Origin: Cerioporus squamosus
Lineage: Eukaryota; Basidiomycota; Agaricomycetes; Polyporales; Polyporaceae
Assembly: GCA_022592435.1 (NCBI GenBank)
Contig: JABYQS010000020.1
Location: 124,001-188,000 of the forward strand
Length of the DNA: 64,000 nucleotides
Reading direction: 5' to 3'
The notes beneath the pieces were generated by a model. That model was not told the DNA's origin and ran no database searches. It saw only the letters and a program-made list of their open reading frames with translations. Positions 25,101-36,428 of this stretch are shown piece by piece (position 1 is the stretch's first letter; the number at the start of each line of letters is the position of its first letter). Made by a program: the position numbers and the translations under genes.

Positions 25101-26961
25101 TTGTCATCGGCCTCTACCTTCTCCTCCTCTGCGGGTGGCTTGTCGAGAGCTGATGCAACAGTACAAAATTCACATCAGATGTCACAGAATGACTCGGCGG
25201 ATCACTCACCATGCAACTTCGTGAGCGAAATGCCCTCTTCGAAGTCGTCGTCCCAATTATCCGTCTGCTCTTCGGGTTGTGAAAGGATGAACGGCATTGG
25301 TAGCGTCTCTCGTATGTGCCCAAGAGGTGCTGCCATCGGAGGCATCTTTGCGTTCGGGACAGATCCAGGCTTACGAGGAGCCAGGAGCATGGACTGCTGC
25401 GGGACGCCCAACGATGACGCCGCCTGTACTGAGGAGATCATCGCTGTCGGCGATGGCAAAGGAGACCCAGATCTCGCCGTAGCCGATGTCTTGCGATGAC
25501 GCTCGGGGTGCTTCGAAGGGCGCGACGGTGCTATATACATTCTGTGAGCTGAGCCGAGACAAAGGAAACATCTCCCAACTCACACTTCAGCGCTTCATTC
25601 CATTCTTGCACCTTCAAGACCGCCTCATCGTAGTTATAGTTGCTCAGCGGACGTCGCTCTGGGCCATTGGAGGGACCTTCGGGAGCCTTGTTGCCCTGCT
25701 GGTTCGCCACTTGCTTCCGCGCACCTACCATCCATGGGTGTCGCAAGAGCTTCTTGGCCGAGATACGGAGGTTGCAGTCCTTCTGGAAGCAGTGGTAAAG
25801 AAAGTCTTTGACTATCGGAGAGGCACCTTCCGGGATTGGAGGACTGTCGTCCTGCACGATGCGAAAGAGTGCGGGCATGGGGTCCAGAAAGTGGTATGGC
25901 GGCTTCCCCTCGAGAAGCTCGATCACGGTGCAGCCCACGCTCCTGCAATGAGATGAGATGCCGAACTGCCAGTATACTGCGCGCCACTGACCAAATATCG
26001 GAAGCGGTCGTTGCACCGGATTGCTCGATGACCTCAGGTGCCACTGAAAACAGTCAGACAGGTGACGAGGACCATGCTCGAAGCAACGTACTCCAATATG
26101 GACTGCCGACCACAGCGTCATCTCGGACCGCGCCCGCAGCTGTGCTACTTGCGACGCCGAAGTCCGCAAGCTTGACGCACCCGTCCTTGTTCGTAAGGAT
26201 GTTCGCGCCCTTGATATCCCTGTGTATGACACCCTGGTCGTGCAGATATACCAGCCCCTCCAGGACTTGAGCGATGTAGACCCCGACGAGGGTTTCCGGG
26301 AACTTGCCAAACTTCTTGCATATATTATGGAGAGATCCGTTCTCGCAAAACCTGCGGAACGGTCTCGTTAGCCTCAGTTAGCGTCATCTCGAGACAATAC
26401 GCACTCTAGTATAATGTACAGATAATCCGGCGTCTTCTCAAAACCCTTGTACTTGACGATATTCGGATGCTACATGACGTCAGGTGAGTACATGTCGCGG
26501 TGGAGAACTGACTCGAGCGCGTCTACAAGCACGCCGGGATGGCAACTTGAGGAGAGGGGAGTGAAGGAATAAAGAACTCACATTCAGGTTCTTCAGCAAA
26601 TCGATCTCGGACTGCGAGACGCGTCTGTGGGTAGGCTACGACCCAATTACACACCGACTACGCACCATGATCTGTCCAATCTCACTCCTGGGGATGTTGC
26701 TAAGCTGAATCTCCTTGATGGCCACCGTCTCTCCCGTCGCCCAGTTGAGGGCACCTAGCGGACGAGGTGAGGCTCTCCATGGTGGATCGAGGCCGCGCAA
26801 GACGTACGGTAGACCTGGCCGAACGCGCCCTTCCCCAGCGAATCTCCCAATTGCTGCCAACGCAACCGTCAACGCCTTCCCTACGCCGCGTGACGCAAGC
26901 GAGTACGAACGTATGCATCGAGCAGCTTGTTTGAACCGGACGTGTGTGACTTCGGAGACAT
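22163..26961 (-). CDS. sepH: Cdc7/SepH-type septation initiation network protein kinase
   Basis: The start [17 protein letters not shown] is followed by the glycine loop [15 protein letters not shown], the lysine motif [10 protein letters not shown], catalytic [10 protein letters not shown], metal-binding LADFGVAS, substrate loop GSPYWMAPEVIE, and subdomain [21 protein letters not shown]. An acidic Ser-rich linker follows. A long C-terminal region of armadillo-like helices includes [34 protein letters not shown] and [21 protein letters not shown] Ste20/Ste11-like kinase domain plus ARM-like tail is the layout of S. pombe Cdc7 and A. nidulans SepH, which trigger septum formation. There are many short introns. 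One frame change is visible near 23680 (around VVH and [11 protein letters not shown]), consistent with a one-base insertion. The kinase domain itself reads cleanly. Confidence 0.88.
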
Positions 26962-27692
26962 GATGAATAGAGAACGTTAGAGACGTGAACGAGTGATCGA
27001 GGAAGTTCAGACAGCGCAGAGAGAGAGTTCGTCAGCCCACAAGCACAGCTCAGAGCCCGGAGATGGACATTGACCGCTGGTCGTTCGACTCTGAGCGGCG
27101 GCGAGCACGTCGTCGAAGATGGCGGACTTTAGCAACCGAGCAGTCCCAGGAGGCCACACCGACATTGCTGTAACGGGGGTAATCGGAGTGTCCGAGGTCC
27201 TCGTCGCTCGATCGCCCAATCTGGCTACTTAAGCGCTCCTTGTCCTCGAGGTGCCGACTTTCGTTCCTTGGTCTCTTACTACTGCCATCTGCCACATCGA
27301 GAGCCCCTGGACTTACAATGATGGATGGGAGCATGAAGGTATACAACCGCGACTGCCACCCGTGCACATTCCTGGGCGACCGGTACCGTGAAGTGCAGAA
27401 TCTTGCTCGTCCTTCCCCCGTTATCTCTGCCTGGCACCTCAATCTCGAGCTCTTGATCCATGAGTCATGAACAGACATTGAGCAGGACTCTGGTAACGTG
27501 TGAAGTTTGTGTACGACGAAACTCTCGTGAAAGCTCACGCAAGACGGAAGAGACTCCGACTCTCGTCGCGTCTGGACGCGTCGGTCACATGTGACAGAGC
27601 GCGTCTCGGCCCAAACGAGGTGAGGCCGGCGCCTGGAGCTCCCGTTGTTCTGAACCACCACGACGGTCACCCGACCTGCAGCGACGTCGACG
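26962..27692. promoter_or_regulatory. divergent upstream region between sepH and the MYND gene
   Basis: These 731 bp lie between divergent genes. A minus-strand 60-residue frame at 27279-27461 (starting MDQELEIEVPGRD) with a GTAAGT donor after it is the only coding-like piece. I could not connect it to a gene. Confidence 0.35.
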
Positions 27693-28603
27693 ATGCTCCT
27701 TTTGTCAATGTCAACGCTGGCGGGGGCGATGGTCGTCCTCACCCTTGCCGCCATCTTCTTCCCAGATCCCCCGTGTCCGCTCGAAGAGGACCGCTGTGGC
27801 TTCGCGTTCTGCGAGGTCTGCATGAAAGAGGCACCGTATGCGTGCTCCGCGTGCAAGACCACGCGGTACTGTTCGTGAGTGTCAGCGTATCCTCTTCTGT
27901 GACACACCAAGCTCACCGACGTGACGGGTCAGGACGCGGTGCCAGGGTGCGGACTGGCGCAATCACCAACAGTCGTGCAAGATCCACCAGAAGCTGAACG
28001 ACCTCAACAACCGCATTGCTTTGACACCTCCGAAACGCCCGCCCGTTGGTGAATGTACGGGGTGCCATGTGCGGGCTGACGACGGAGAACGTCTGGCCAT
28101 GTGCAAGGATTGCGGCTACCAGGCGTGCGGCTCGTGTGAGTCGCACCACTCGCGAGGTACGTCCATCCTGCTGTGTCCTCGAGGACCTGAGCTCCCCCAT
28201 CTATTCGTTCTCGCCCGTCCCCGTGGTCTGTTCGTGACACCGCCTCGTCTATCACTGCGTTGTCTCCAGGGACACCATTGGCCTCGAGGACAGAGGCAGC
28301 TTCAGTCTCTTGTTCCAAGACGTCATCGGATCCCACGGACCGGCGCGCTGACATGACATCGCGCATACAGGGACTTGCTACTGCCCCAACTCCAACTTTG
28401 GCAAGAAATACTGCCAGATGGAGCCCCGTTGGTATCACACCAACGGCCGTGGTCGGCCATACTCAGGCGACCGACACCCTGAAGCATTTGGCGGGGTGTA
28501 CGCGGCGAATGTCTACGAACGAACACCTCGCGCATGCGATAATTGCGGCGCCGTCACGAAAGTATTCAAGAAGGAATACCGTGACCCCTGGGTGTGGCAT
28601 TGA
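27693..28603 (+). CDS. MYND-type zinc-finger protein
   Basis: Exons are 27693-27874, 27933-28156 and 28371-28603, with GT-AG introns and consistent phases. The MYND finger spans the first splice: CEVCMKEAPYACSACKTTRYCS, then RCQGADWRNHQQSCK. A second cysteine-rich block follows (CTGCHVRADDGERLAMCKDC, CGSCESHHSRGTCYC), then QMEPRWYHTNGRGRPYSG and a last CDNCG motif. The protein ends at WVWH. MYND fingers bind proline-rich peptides, and in fungi such proteins are mostly uncharacterised. The start is uncertain: ATGs at 27693 and 27708 lead into a hydrophobic stretch, and a TTCTTCCCAG acceptor-like sequence just downstream allows an unseen upstream exon. The second intron, 214 bp, is longer than most here. 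Confidence 0.7.
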
Positions 28604-28879
28604 ACCCATTTCCGTGCATACATGCCAATGCTTGTCGATACTGCTGTCCATCGCTTTCTCGCCTTCCTGTATCATCACGACCCACATGTGTACCATCTGC
28701 TCACGTTTCCTCATGTCTGACGACCCTGTACATACCCTGCTCTGCTCTGCCGCTCACGAACACTCACTTATGCATCTCACACGTTCCCTCACACACGCGT
28801 CTCTGCTGTATATAACATAGCCATGTGAATGTACTACCACACCTGCGCTGAACCCAAGAAGAGTCTGAACATGGAATGC

Positions 28880-31000
28880 TCACAGCTTTTTCGACCTCTT
28901 TCCCACCACCTCGTCCTTCGCGCTCCTCGCCGCCGGCTTACCACCAACGACCTTATCCTTCTTCCTCTCAACGCCAGCAACGCTCCGCTTCTGCTTGATC
29001 TCCTCGGCAGACACCGTGGACACAGCAGGGACAGGTTTGTCCACGCCGTCGGAGGCGCCCTCCTTCTCCTTCTCCTTGTGCTTGCGCTTCCGCTTCTTCT
29101 CAACAGGTGTGCCTTCGGCAACGTCAGCAACGACGACCACAGCAGCAGCCTGTGCTTGAGGTGTAGGTGCAGGAGCCTCCTGAATGCCCTCCTTCGTCTT
29201 CTTGTGACGAGGCTTCCTCGCGCTGGGGGTCGCCGTGGGAGCATCCGCGTCGGGTTCAGCAGCGAGCTTCGCGATGGCAGTCGTCACCGGTGTGTCGCCC
29301 ACTGTGCTCTTGGACCGCTTCCTGCGCTTTGCGGGGGTATCTCCGGCCAGGCCGTCCGCAGGCGTGTTCGGCGGTACGACGGCGGCAGCGGGCGTTGCAG
29401 CAGCCTCGTCGAAGAAGTCGACAGCGGACGCACGCGCTGCCTTTTTCGAAGCAGCCGGGGTGACGGGATCGGCTTTAGCAGGTGTCGGGGTAGCCGCCGC
29501 GGCGTCGGAAGACTCTGCGGCCGCCGCGAAGGAGGCACGCGCCTTCTTGCGCTTCTCCTTCTTCGCCGGGGTCGCGGAGTCGGGACCAGCAGAGGGCGCA
29601 GGCTGGGAGCTGGAGGGTGCGGGTTCGGCAGCAACCTGCGACGAGACGACTTGAGCCTTGCGGCGCTTGCCCTTCTTCTCGTCCACGGCGGCGTCGGGCG
29701 ATTCCTCTGACACCGCGGCTGGGGCAGGAGTCGCGGTCTCGACAGCAGACTTGCGTCGTTTTTTCTTCGCGGGGTCGGAGGTAGGGTGTACTGGGTCAGC
29801 AAGGGAGGTAGGCTCAGCTCCGACGGCCTTGCCCTTGCCTTTCGCCGTGCTTGGAGACACGGTCGCGGCTACAGCGGGAGCGGGCTTCGTCTCGCTCGGC
29901 TCGTCCGCAGCCTTCGTCCTCTTCTTCGGCTTGTCCTCGTCCTTGCCCGCCTCCTCCGCAGTGCGCTTCTTGCTCTTAGCGCGTGTCACGGGTGCCTGCT
30001 CGACCTCCATCTTGTCGCCCTCGTCTGATTCGGCATCCTTCATCTCTTCATCCTCGGCCGCAGCGGGACTCGCCACCAAACCCTCCCACCGTCCACCGGA
30101 CTCCGTGCCGAGGTCGCACTGCCAGATGGGCAGCGCTGCGGAAGAATTCGTCTTGATGAAGAGGCTCTGCACGTTGTCCCAGCCGCCCTTGATGTGCTTC
30201 ACAACGTCTGGCAGAGCGGTCTCGAGGTTGGCAAGAACTTGCGCGGGCTTTTGGGAGAGCGTGCCGATCTTAACAGAGCTGCAACTCTGTCAGCGAGGAG
30301 AACGCAAGGCGGGGCAAACGACAACGAACCTGCAGGTGCCTTGGTTTTGATGGAAGTACGTAGATGAAATCGCGCGCTCGAGTTCACCCTTGAGATCCTT
30401 GCGCGTGACACAGACGGGGATGGGTTGCCTACGTACGATGCATGAAGAACAATAGAACGAACGAATAATAAGAGAACGCACTTTTTTGCTTGGAAGAATA
30501 TCTTCCCCAGGAGCCCAGGGAGAAGCGGGACAACCCTCTCGTCCGCCAGAAGAGCCCGTTCTCCTTCAACAACATGCGTCTCGCCTCGAACGGTTTCCAC
30601 TTCCCCTTCAGGTGCCGGATGTCGACGACGCGCGAAATGAACTTGATCCCTTCCTTCGCGATAAGGTCCTTGTACTCGCGTTGCGGGTCCTTGGTGATGA
30701 GGCAGACGGACTCGGTGCGGGGGTCTACGATCGGGTACTTGACCGGTCTGGCATGTCTTGTAGTCAGTCACCACCCTTTAAGCATCAGAAGAGGACATAC
30801 ATCCGTGCAGGTTTTAGCTTTTTCTCCGGGTGCATCACCTTGGTATTGACGACGAGCCAGACATTTTGCTCCTTGCCGGAGAAGAGCTGAGTTTCGGCCT
30901 TTTCTTCTTCGTGTTTGGTGGCATGGCTGAGTAGCGCCTCTACTGCACGCTTGCACTGCTGCTTCGATACGTGGCCGTCGAGGAGAGGTGAAGCAGACAT
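28880..31000 (-). CDS. ribosomal L1-domain protein, RSL1D1/Utp30-like, with long basic tail
   Basis: Four exons: 30801-31000, 30482-30747, 30330-30428 and 28880-30278. The L1-like domain covers the first 250 or so residues: SKQQCKRAVEALLSHATKHE, KYPIVDPRTESVCLITKDP, GLLGKIFFQAKKQPIPVCVT, and SVKIGTLSQKPAQVLANLET then GGWDNVQSLFIKT. The remaining roughly 400 residues are Lys/Ala/Pro/Glu-rich, with repeated KKRK-type clusters separated by Ala/Ser-rich spacers, a typical nucleolar low-complexity tail. Proteins of this family work in ribosome assembly in the nucleolus. Exon 2 needs one added base at about 30552-30558 to read KENGLFLADERVVPLLPG. Corrected length is about 654 residues. Confidence 0.82.
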
Positions 31001-31159
31001 GGTAAGGAACGCGAGGTGCAGGCTTGAAGCAAGACAGAGTTCCAGCCTGACCAGGAGGGCCAAATTTCGGCGTAAGCCACGTGCAACTTTGCGGCGCTTA
31101 GCACTTCCACCTGCGCTCTGCCCTAGCCCGCCGACTTGATCCTCTCAACGACGATATCA

Positions 31160-33710
31160 CCATGCCCACTCACCCTTTTGCCTTGCTTTCTCTCGCGATT
31201 CACTCTACTCGACTGCGCGCATCTACTTATACTCACAATATTGCAAAGATATAGGAGGCGACGACACGCGAAACTCCCCGGTTCCTGGTTCGTCCTCGTT
31301 CACCGTGAACATCCCTGAGGACGTCGACTTCGACGCCCTCAGTGCTCTCTTGCCTGACGTAAATATTTCGAATCCTGCCCCGGAGACCATGGTGTGTCTC
31401 TATACAGACTGCTATTGGGCCAAGCCGCAGATACGGAGGCTGCGCAGCGCGAGCTTGAGGATGCACGTGCGGAGATCCAGCGGAAAGACGTCGAGTTGGA
31501 CCAGGCGCTCCAGGAACGTGAAACCGCGACCTCGGAGCGGGAGTCAACTTTGGAGACTGTGCAGAAGGAGTTGGCTCAGGTGAAGGAGGAGAGGGATGCT
31601 CTAGGTGCGTATTGTCATTGTGCCGGCTCCTCGTGTTCTCACCCGGCACGCGCCTAGCCACCGACCGTGCCAAGTTGCAAGCATAACTCGACGCACTTTC
31701 GAACACGCAGACCTCGTCTTTGGCAGAGGCGCAGGTTCTCAAACAACGCGTAGTGGAGACCGACCGGGAGAAACGGGACCTCATGGGCGTCGTCTGCAGG
31801 CTGCAGGAGGATGCTGCCCAACGTGACAGTGAGATCCAGACACTTCGCGCTGACCTGAAACAGGCCCGTCAAGAACACCAGGCATTGGAGCGTCAGGTCA
31901 GGGAACTCACGTCTGCGGAAACTTCGACCAGGTGTGTCCGTCCATGTTCTCCGTGTGATTCGCCGCTTAACTTCCCGCAGTTCAAGCTCGAATCCCTGAC
32001 CCAACAACTGGAACTGCCCCAGGCGGAGGCCGAGCGCAGTGCTGCTGAGCTCGCCACCAAGTCTAAGGAGTTCGCCAAGTATCGTCGCGCGAAGCATGCC
32101 GAGCTCGCACAACTCCAAGCCGCCCACGACTCGCTCGCGCAGACACACGCGTCCACGGAAAGCCCGCTCAAGGCCCTGCAATCTGCACACACCGCTCAGT
32201 CGCACCAGCTCACGCAGGCACTTACTCGCATACAAGACCTCAAGGGACAGCTTGCGGAACAGGAGGCAACGTACTCGAGCGAAGCAGCGGGTCTCCGCCG
32301 TCTTGTCGCAATGATGGAGGAGCGGGAGGCACAGGCGAAGGCCATTGTCGACAGCATCGAGAAGGACTTTGCGGGCGGTGGTGACAGGGCTGAAAGGCGA
32401 GAGGCTGTTCTGCGCGAGGAGATCGAGAACCAGAAGCAGCGGGCGGAGGAGGCGGAGAAGAGGGTGCAGGAGCTTCAGGCGGTCTTGGACAGGATGGACC
32501 GCGGCGAGTTCCCCGTCCCCGCTGCCTTCGCTGGATCCATCAGCCGACCCGGTACGCCAGCGCGCGGCATGTCCACTTCTGCGCGCAACGGTGCGTCGCC
32601 GGACATCCTCACGTCAGGCATGATCGGTCTCAGTCCGACGGTCGCGATGGCTAGTAGCCGGGCACAGAGGGGCGGCAAGTCGTTCACGGAGGTTTACTCG
32701 GATTACATCAAGCTTCAGGACGAATACGCGCGGAAGTGCGCGGAGTACGACCACATGGACCAGACGCTCTCTGGACCACGCTCTCTGCGGTGCTCGCTCA
32801 GATCGAAGAGAGGGTGAGTAACCGCGTCAGTCCATACACCCTCTTGCGCCAATACTTTGCAGGCTTCCATCCTTTCGCAACAGCGTGCCGAGTATGAGCG
32901 GTTGCAGTCAGAGTCCTCCCAGCTCGCAAACCAACTCGCACAGGCTCTGTCCGAACGAGACGCCTTTGCTGCTGCTGCCCAGGAGAACGGCCAGAAGTTG
33001 CAGTAGTGCATCCGCGAGAATCAGATCAACCAGAAGCAGCTCGAGGACCTCAGCCGACAGCTGCGTGCCCTTTTAAGGAACCCGGCAGACACCAGGACCC
33101 CTCCATCCCCTCTGACGAGGAGCTCGAACAGGACGACACTACGCGCCCGGCCGAGAACATTGAGGCCGTCATCACCAACAACCTGGTCCTCTTCCGCTCG
33201 ATTCCTCAGCTCCAGGAGCAGGACCAAAAGCTTCTCAAGATCGTTCGGGAGCTTGGCGACAAACTCGAATCCGAGGAGAAGGAGTACCTCGAAGCGATGG
33301 AGCGCGAGCAGGCCGAGGCGATCCGCGAGGCTCACGAGGCGATGAAGCAGCTCGAGGAGAAGCTGGAGGCCGAGCGTCGCAGCAGCGAGGTCCACATCCA
33401 GGCGTACAATAAGGATGCAGACGCTATGCGCACGATGGTCAACAGGCACAAGGAGGCCGGCACGACTCTTCGCATCACCAACGGCATCAACGGCGACGTC
33501 CAGTCACGCGCGGAGCCGTCCGAGCTGCAGAAGGAGCTGGAGGACGTGCAGAAGCAGTTCGCGGTGTATCGCATGGAGATGGGCATCGACTCTACGCGGC
33601 TGCGCGAGGAGACGCTTGCTGCTCAGCGGGAGGCTACTAAGCTTGGCACTGCTCTCGCGAAGGCCATGGGCGGATAGCGGAGTAACCTATGAGCAGAAAG
33701 ACTAAGTGGC
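31160..33710 (+). pseudogene. truncated, mutated copy of nuclear-pore protein TPR/Mlp1
   Basis: Coiled-coil sequence matches the N-terminal third of the TPR/Mlp1/Nup211 family: VDFDALSALLPDVNISNPAP, then SLYRLLLGQAADTEAAQREL, KSFTEVYSDYIKLQDEYARK, and KQLEDLSRQLRALL. The copy is broken in several ways: a frame change near 31393; a TAA at 31684-31686 where CAA would read LQAQLDALS; a near-repeat at 32757-32786 that shifts frame; a TAG at 33004-33006 where CAG fits; a one-base loss near 33074; and a stop at about 33675 far short of the family length (about 1900 residues). Introns are kept (31612-31663, 31932-31980, 32817-32863), so it arose by DNA duplication or by decay in place rather than by retroposition. 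Whether a full-length gene exists elsewhere cannot be seen here. Confidence 0.75.
32757..32786 (+). repeat. imperfect 16/14-bp tandem duplication in the TPR copy
   Basis: GGACCAGACGCTCTCT is followed directly by GGACCACGCTCTCT. One unit plus GCGGTGCTC would read LSAVLAQIEER and keep the coiled-coil frame. Two units shift it. Confidence 0.7.
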
Positions 33711-34617
33711 AAATGCTATATGGTCCAGGTGAGTACTTCATATTTGATCTAGCCTTGTGAAAGGCGTTGCAAATTCTTGCGAGTTCTTGGGTGCGGCGCG
33801 GATCTCCGTTCGTGTCCAGCAGCAAGGCTGCTGGATGTCCTCTCTCCGCAAGCAGGTGGCAGCTGCGTCGTATGTTCCGTACCTCGACTCTATGCTCGCA
33901 AGACGAAACTTTGAGCCGTTCTCCTCGTGGACGCAGCGAGAGACGTGGTACATGCCGTGGGCTACACCGGGCGCGTTGTCGAATGCAGTGAACCGCTCAT
34001 TGTATACGAGACAGCCGGGGTCGTCGTCGTTGGCAAAGAACCTGGCAAGGCCCTTCTTCGGGATCCTGAATACGAGGTGGACTTGTCGAACCCCATAACC
34101 TGGGTGCGTCACGGTCGGTGAGTAGTGGGGATGTCAAAAGCCTGAGACCAAAATCACAACAGAACGTACATACCTGGGACTCCGGTAGCGCCTTCCGTGC
34201 CGTCGTGTCGAAGCGGGAAGGAACCATCTTGAGTGTCGATCCTTGGTGACGGGCGTATGTTGATACTAGACGACTTGATTGGAGCCCCGGAACCTTTCGG
34301 AATCCCTTGATCTGACCGAGAGGATCACAATGGATACCAATTAAGTAACTGTAAGCTAGTCGTGTAGAAGCGCAGAGGGAACAATATTGGAAAACTCGTA
34401 CTATGAGCCAAGATGTTCTTGAGGAAGCGGCTCGACAAGCGAGGCGCCCACTGACACCCACACATGGCGGCCTCCGCGATGTCACCGTCACAACTTATCA
34501 TCGTCCTACATCTTGCCCTCTACTCTTCTCCCTTACTTTCTCGACAATCCGAGAACAGTCTCGCTGGTGTGTCGGCAGCCAAGACCGTAGTTGATGAACG
34601 CCTCCCGTCGCCCACTC
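33711..34617. other. no confident gene; possible minus-strand exon pair
   Basis: On the minus strand an open segment ends with ARKALPESQ at a GTATGTACG donor. It is followed about 75 bp later by an acceptor and a Ser/Thr-rich frame (VMGFDKSTSYSGSRRRALPG). An alternative minus frame at 33738-34112 is also long and reads ANDDDPGCLVYNERFTAFDN. The two cannot both be right, and neither matches a family I know. Confidence 0.25.
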
Positions 34618-36237
34618 ATGCTAGCTAGTTTCCGCACCGATAGCACGTTCGAAGACATCCCGATCATGTGAATCATCTTGTCACATCACCGTTGAGGTTA
34701 TCCATTAACCGACCTCCTCTTGTGCTGCACGGTCTCTGTGACACGGAACGCGGACGACCAGAAACCTCGCAGATGCTAAAAGCCCCAATGCAGGTGTACG
34801 ACGCGCTCTCGCCGACGAGATAAGGGACGCTTGTATCAACGTTGGCTTCTTCTATGGTGCGTCGTCCGGGTGATCAGTCGAAGAGTGGAACCAACCTAGA
34901 TTGACGTCGCTGTGGCGCATTGCAGTCAAGAATCACGGCATCCCTGAAGAGACCATCTCTTCGACCGTGGAAGCAGCGAAGCGGTTCTTCGCGCTGCCGT
35001 TATCCACGAAGATGGCCATAGACATCCACAAGACCCCGAACTTCAAGGGCTACACAGCGCTCCTCGGAGAAAACACGAACCCCGAGAACAGAGGAGACCT
35101 GCACGAAGGTTTCGACATTGGATGGGAAGAGCCTGCCGGGACTTCCCGCGCGGACGACGGCGCCATGACCGGGGAGAATCTCTGGCCCGAAGGGCTGCCC
35201 GGCTTCAGGGAGGCCGTGCTCGACTACTAGTGAGCTCACTCTGCTCTGCTCTGGATGTGCTCCAGCCCGTACTGGCCATGTACTCACGACACCATGACGG
35301 GGTGCATGCATGCAGCCATGCTGCTGTCCGGCTTGGTCAGTCACTCTTTCCGCTGTTCGCACTCGCTCTGGACCTCCCGGAGGATTTCTTCGACGACAAG
35401 GTGAGGCGCAGACCTTGGGAACACGGCGTCACTCATGGCCGGGGTGGCACACGTCTGATTGACTTCGCAGACCACGAAACCAGCCGCTATCATGCGACTT
35501 CTGTACTATCCGCCCCAGACTGGGCCCGTCGACCACAGGGTGCAGGGCATTGGGGCTCATACAGAGTGGGTTCACCGGGAACCGGTCACATGTGGAGCTC
35601 AGCTATACGTACTGATATCCGCGGCTCGGGTGTTCTCTACAGCTATGAGGTGATGCGCTCCGCGGTTTGCAAACGAGCCAGATGTTTATCGGGGGCCGCT
35701 GCAACAGTGTTTCACGATTCTATGGCAGCAAGACGACGTCAAGGCTTTGCAAGTCCTGAATGCCAACGGGAAGTGGGTTGACGCAGTGCCTATTCCCGGC
35801 ACGCTCGTTGTCAAGTACGTGCCGTGCTGAAGTTTAACCGTATTCATGCTCACGGTCCGCAGTCTTGGTGACCAGTTCGCTAGGTGGACAAGTAAGCTAT
35901 GCGGTGGTGCAGCACTGTATTTCACTCACCTCATATGCTCCCCACGGTCGTCCAGACGATGTCTTCAAGTCTACAATGCACAGGGCGATCAACCGCTCTG
36001 GCGTCGAACGGTACTCGATACCGCTGTTCTTCGGGACTGACTATGACGTCAAGCTAGAGGTAGGTGGCGCGTGGCTTCTCTATCTTCGAAATATCCCGCA
36101 TGCTCACGGCTGTCGCGCTGCCTGAACAGGCTCTGCCGAGTTGCGTGTCAGACGACTATCCCGCGCAGTACGAAGTCGTGACAGCAGGGGAATACGTGAA
36201 GTCCAGACTGGAGGCGACGTATGCTCATTCGAAATGA
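34618..36237 (+). CDS. 2-oxoglutarate/Fe(II)-dependent oxygenase, isopenicillin-N-synthase-like
   Basis: The N-terminal DIOX_N region reads ALADEIRDACINVGFFY, then VKNHGIPEETISSTVEAAKR and GLPGFREAVLDYYHAAVRLG. The double-stranded helix region has the iron ligands in GIGAHTDYECFTILW (His-x-Asp) and in KSTMHRAINRSGVERYS (second His plus the Arg/Ser pair that binds 2-oxoglutarate). It ends TAGEYVKSRLEATYAHSK before TGA. Introns are short GT-AG and splice in frame; one at about 35651-35705 joins DYE to CFTILW. The likely start MLASFRTDSTFEDIPI is at 34618, but the junction before DAKSPNAGVRRAL is unresolved. Such enzymes hydroxylate, desaturate or cyclise small molecules. The substrate is unknown. 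It converges on the neighbouring SDR gene. Confidence 0.85.
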
Positions 36238-36428
36238 GGGCACTAAGCTGAGGGAATGGAACGAGAAGATGGGTTACAATTAACGCACTAGAGCGGGAGC
36301 AGATAGCGATACATATTTTGTCGTGATAGTCGTGACGAGGGATCTGTATGTTGTGTACAGTACCTAACAATCCAGAGATGCGGGAAGTCCGTATTGCACG
36401 CTCCGGGCGCGCTGCAGCGAGGGCGGGT

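Noticed and set aside
28157..28370. Extra exon inside the 214-bp intron of the MYND gene
   Set aside because: An internal open piece after a CTCCAG acceptor exists, but its phase does not fit the flanking exons, whereas skipping it joins SRG to TCYC in frame.
28829..29710. Plus-strand open frame of 293 codons, Leu/Arg-rich
   Set aside because: Mirror image of the Lys/Ala-rich tail of the L1-domain protein; no domain, no introns.
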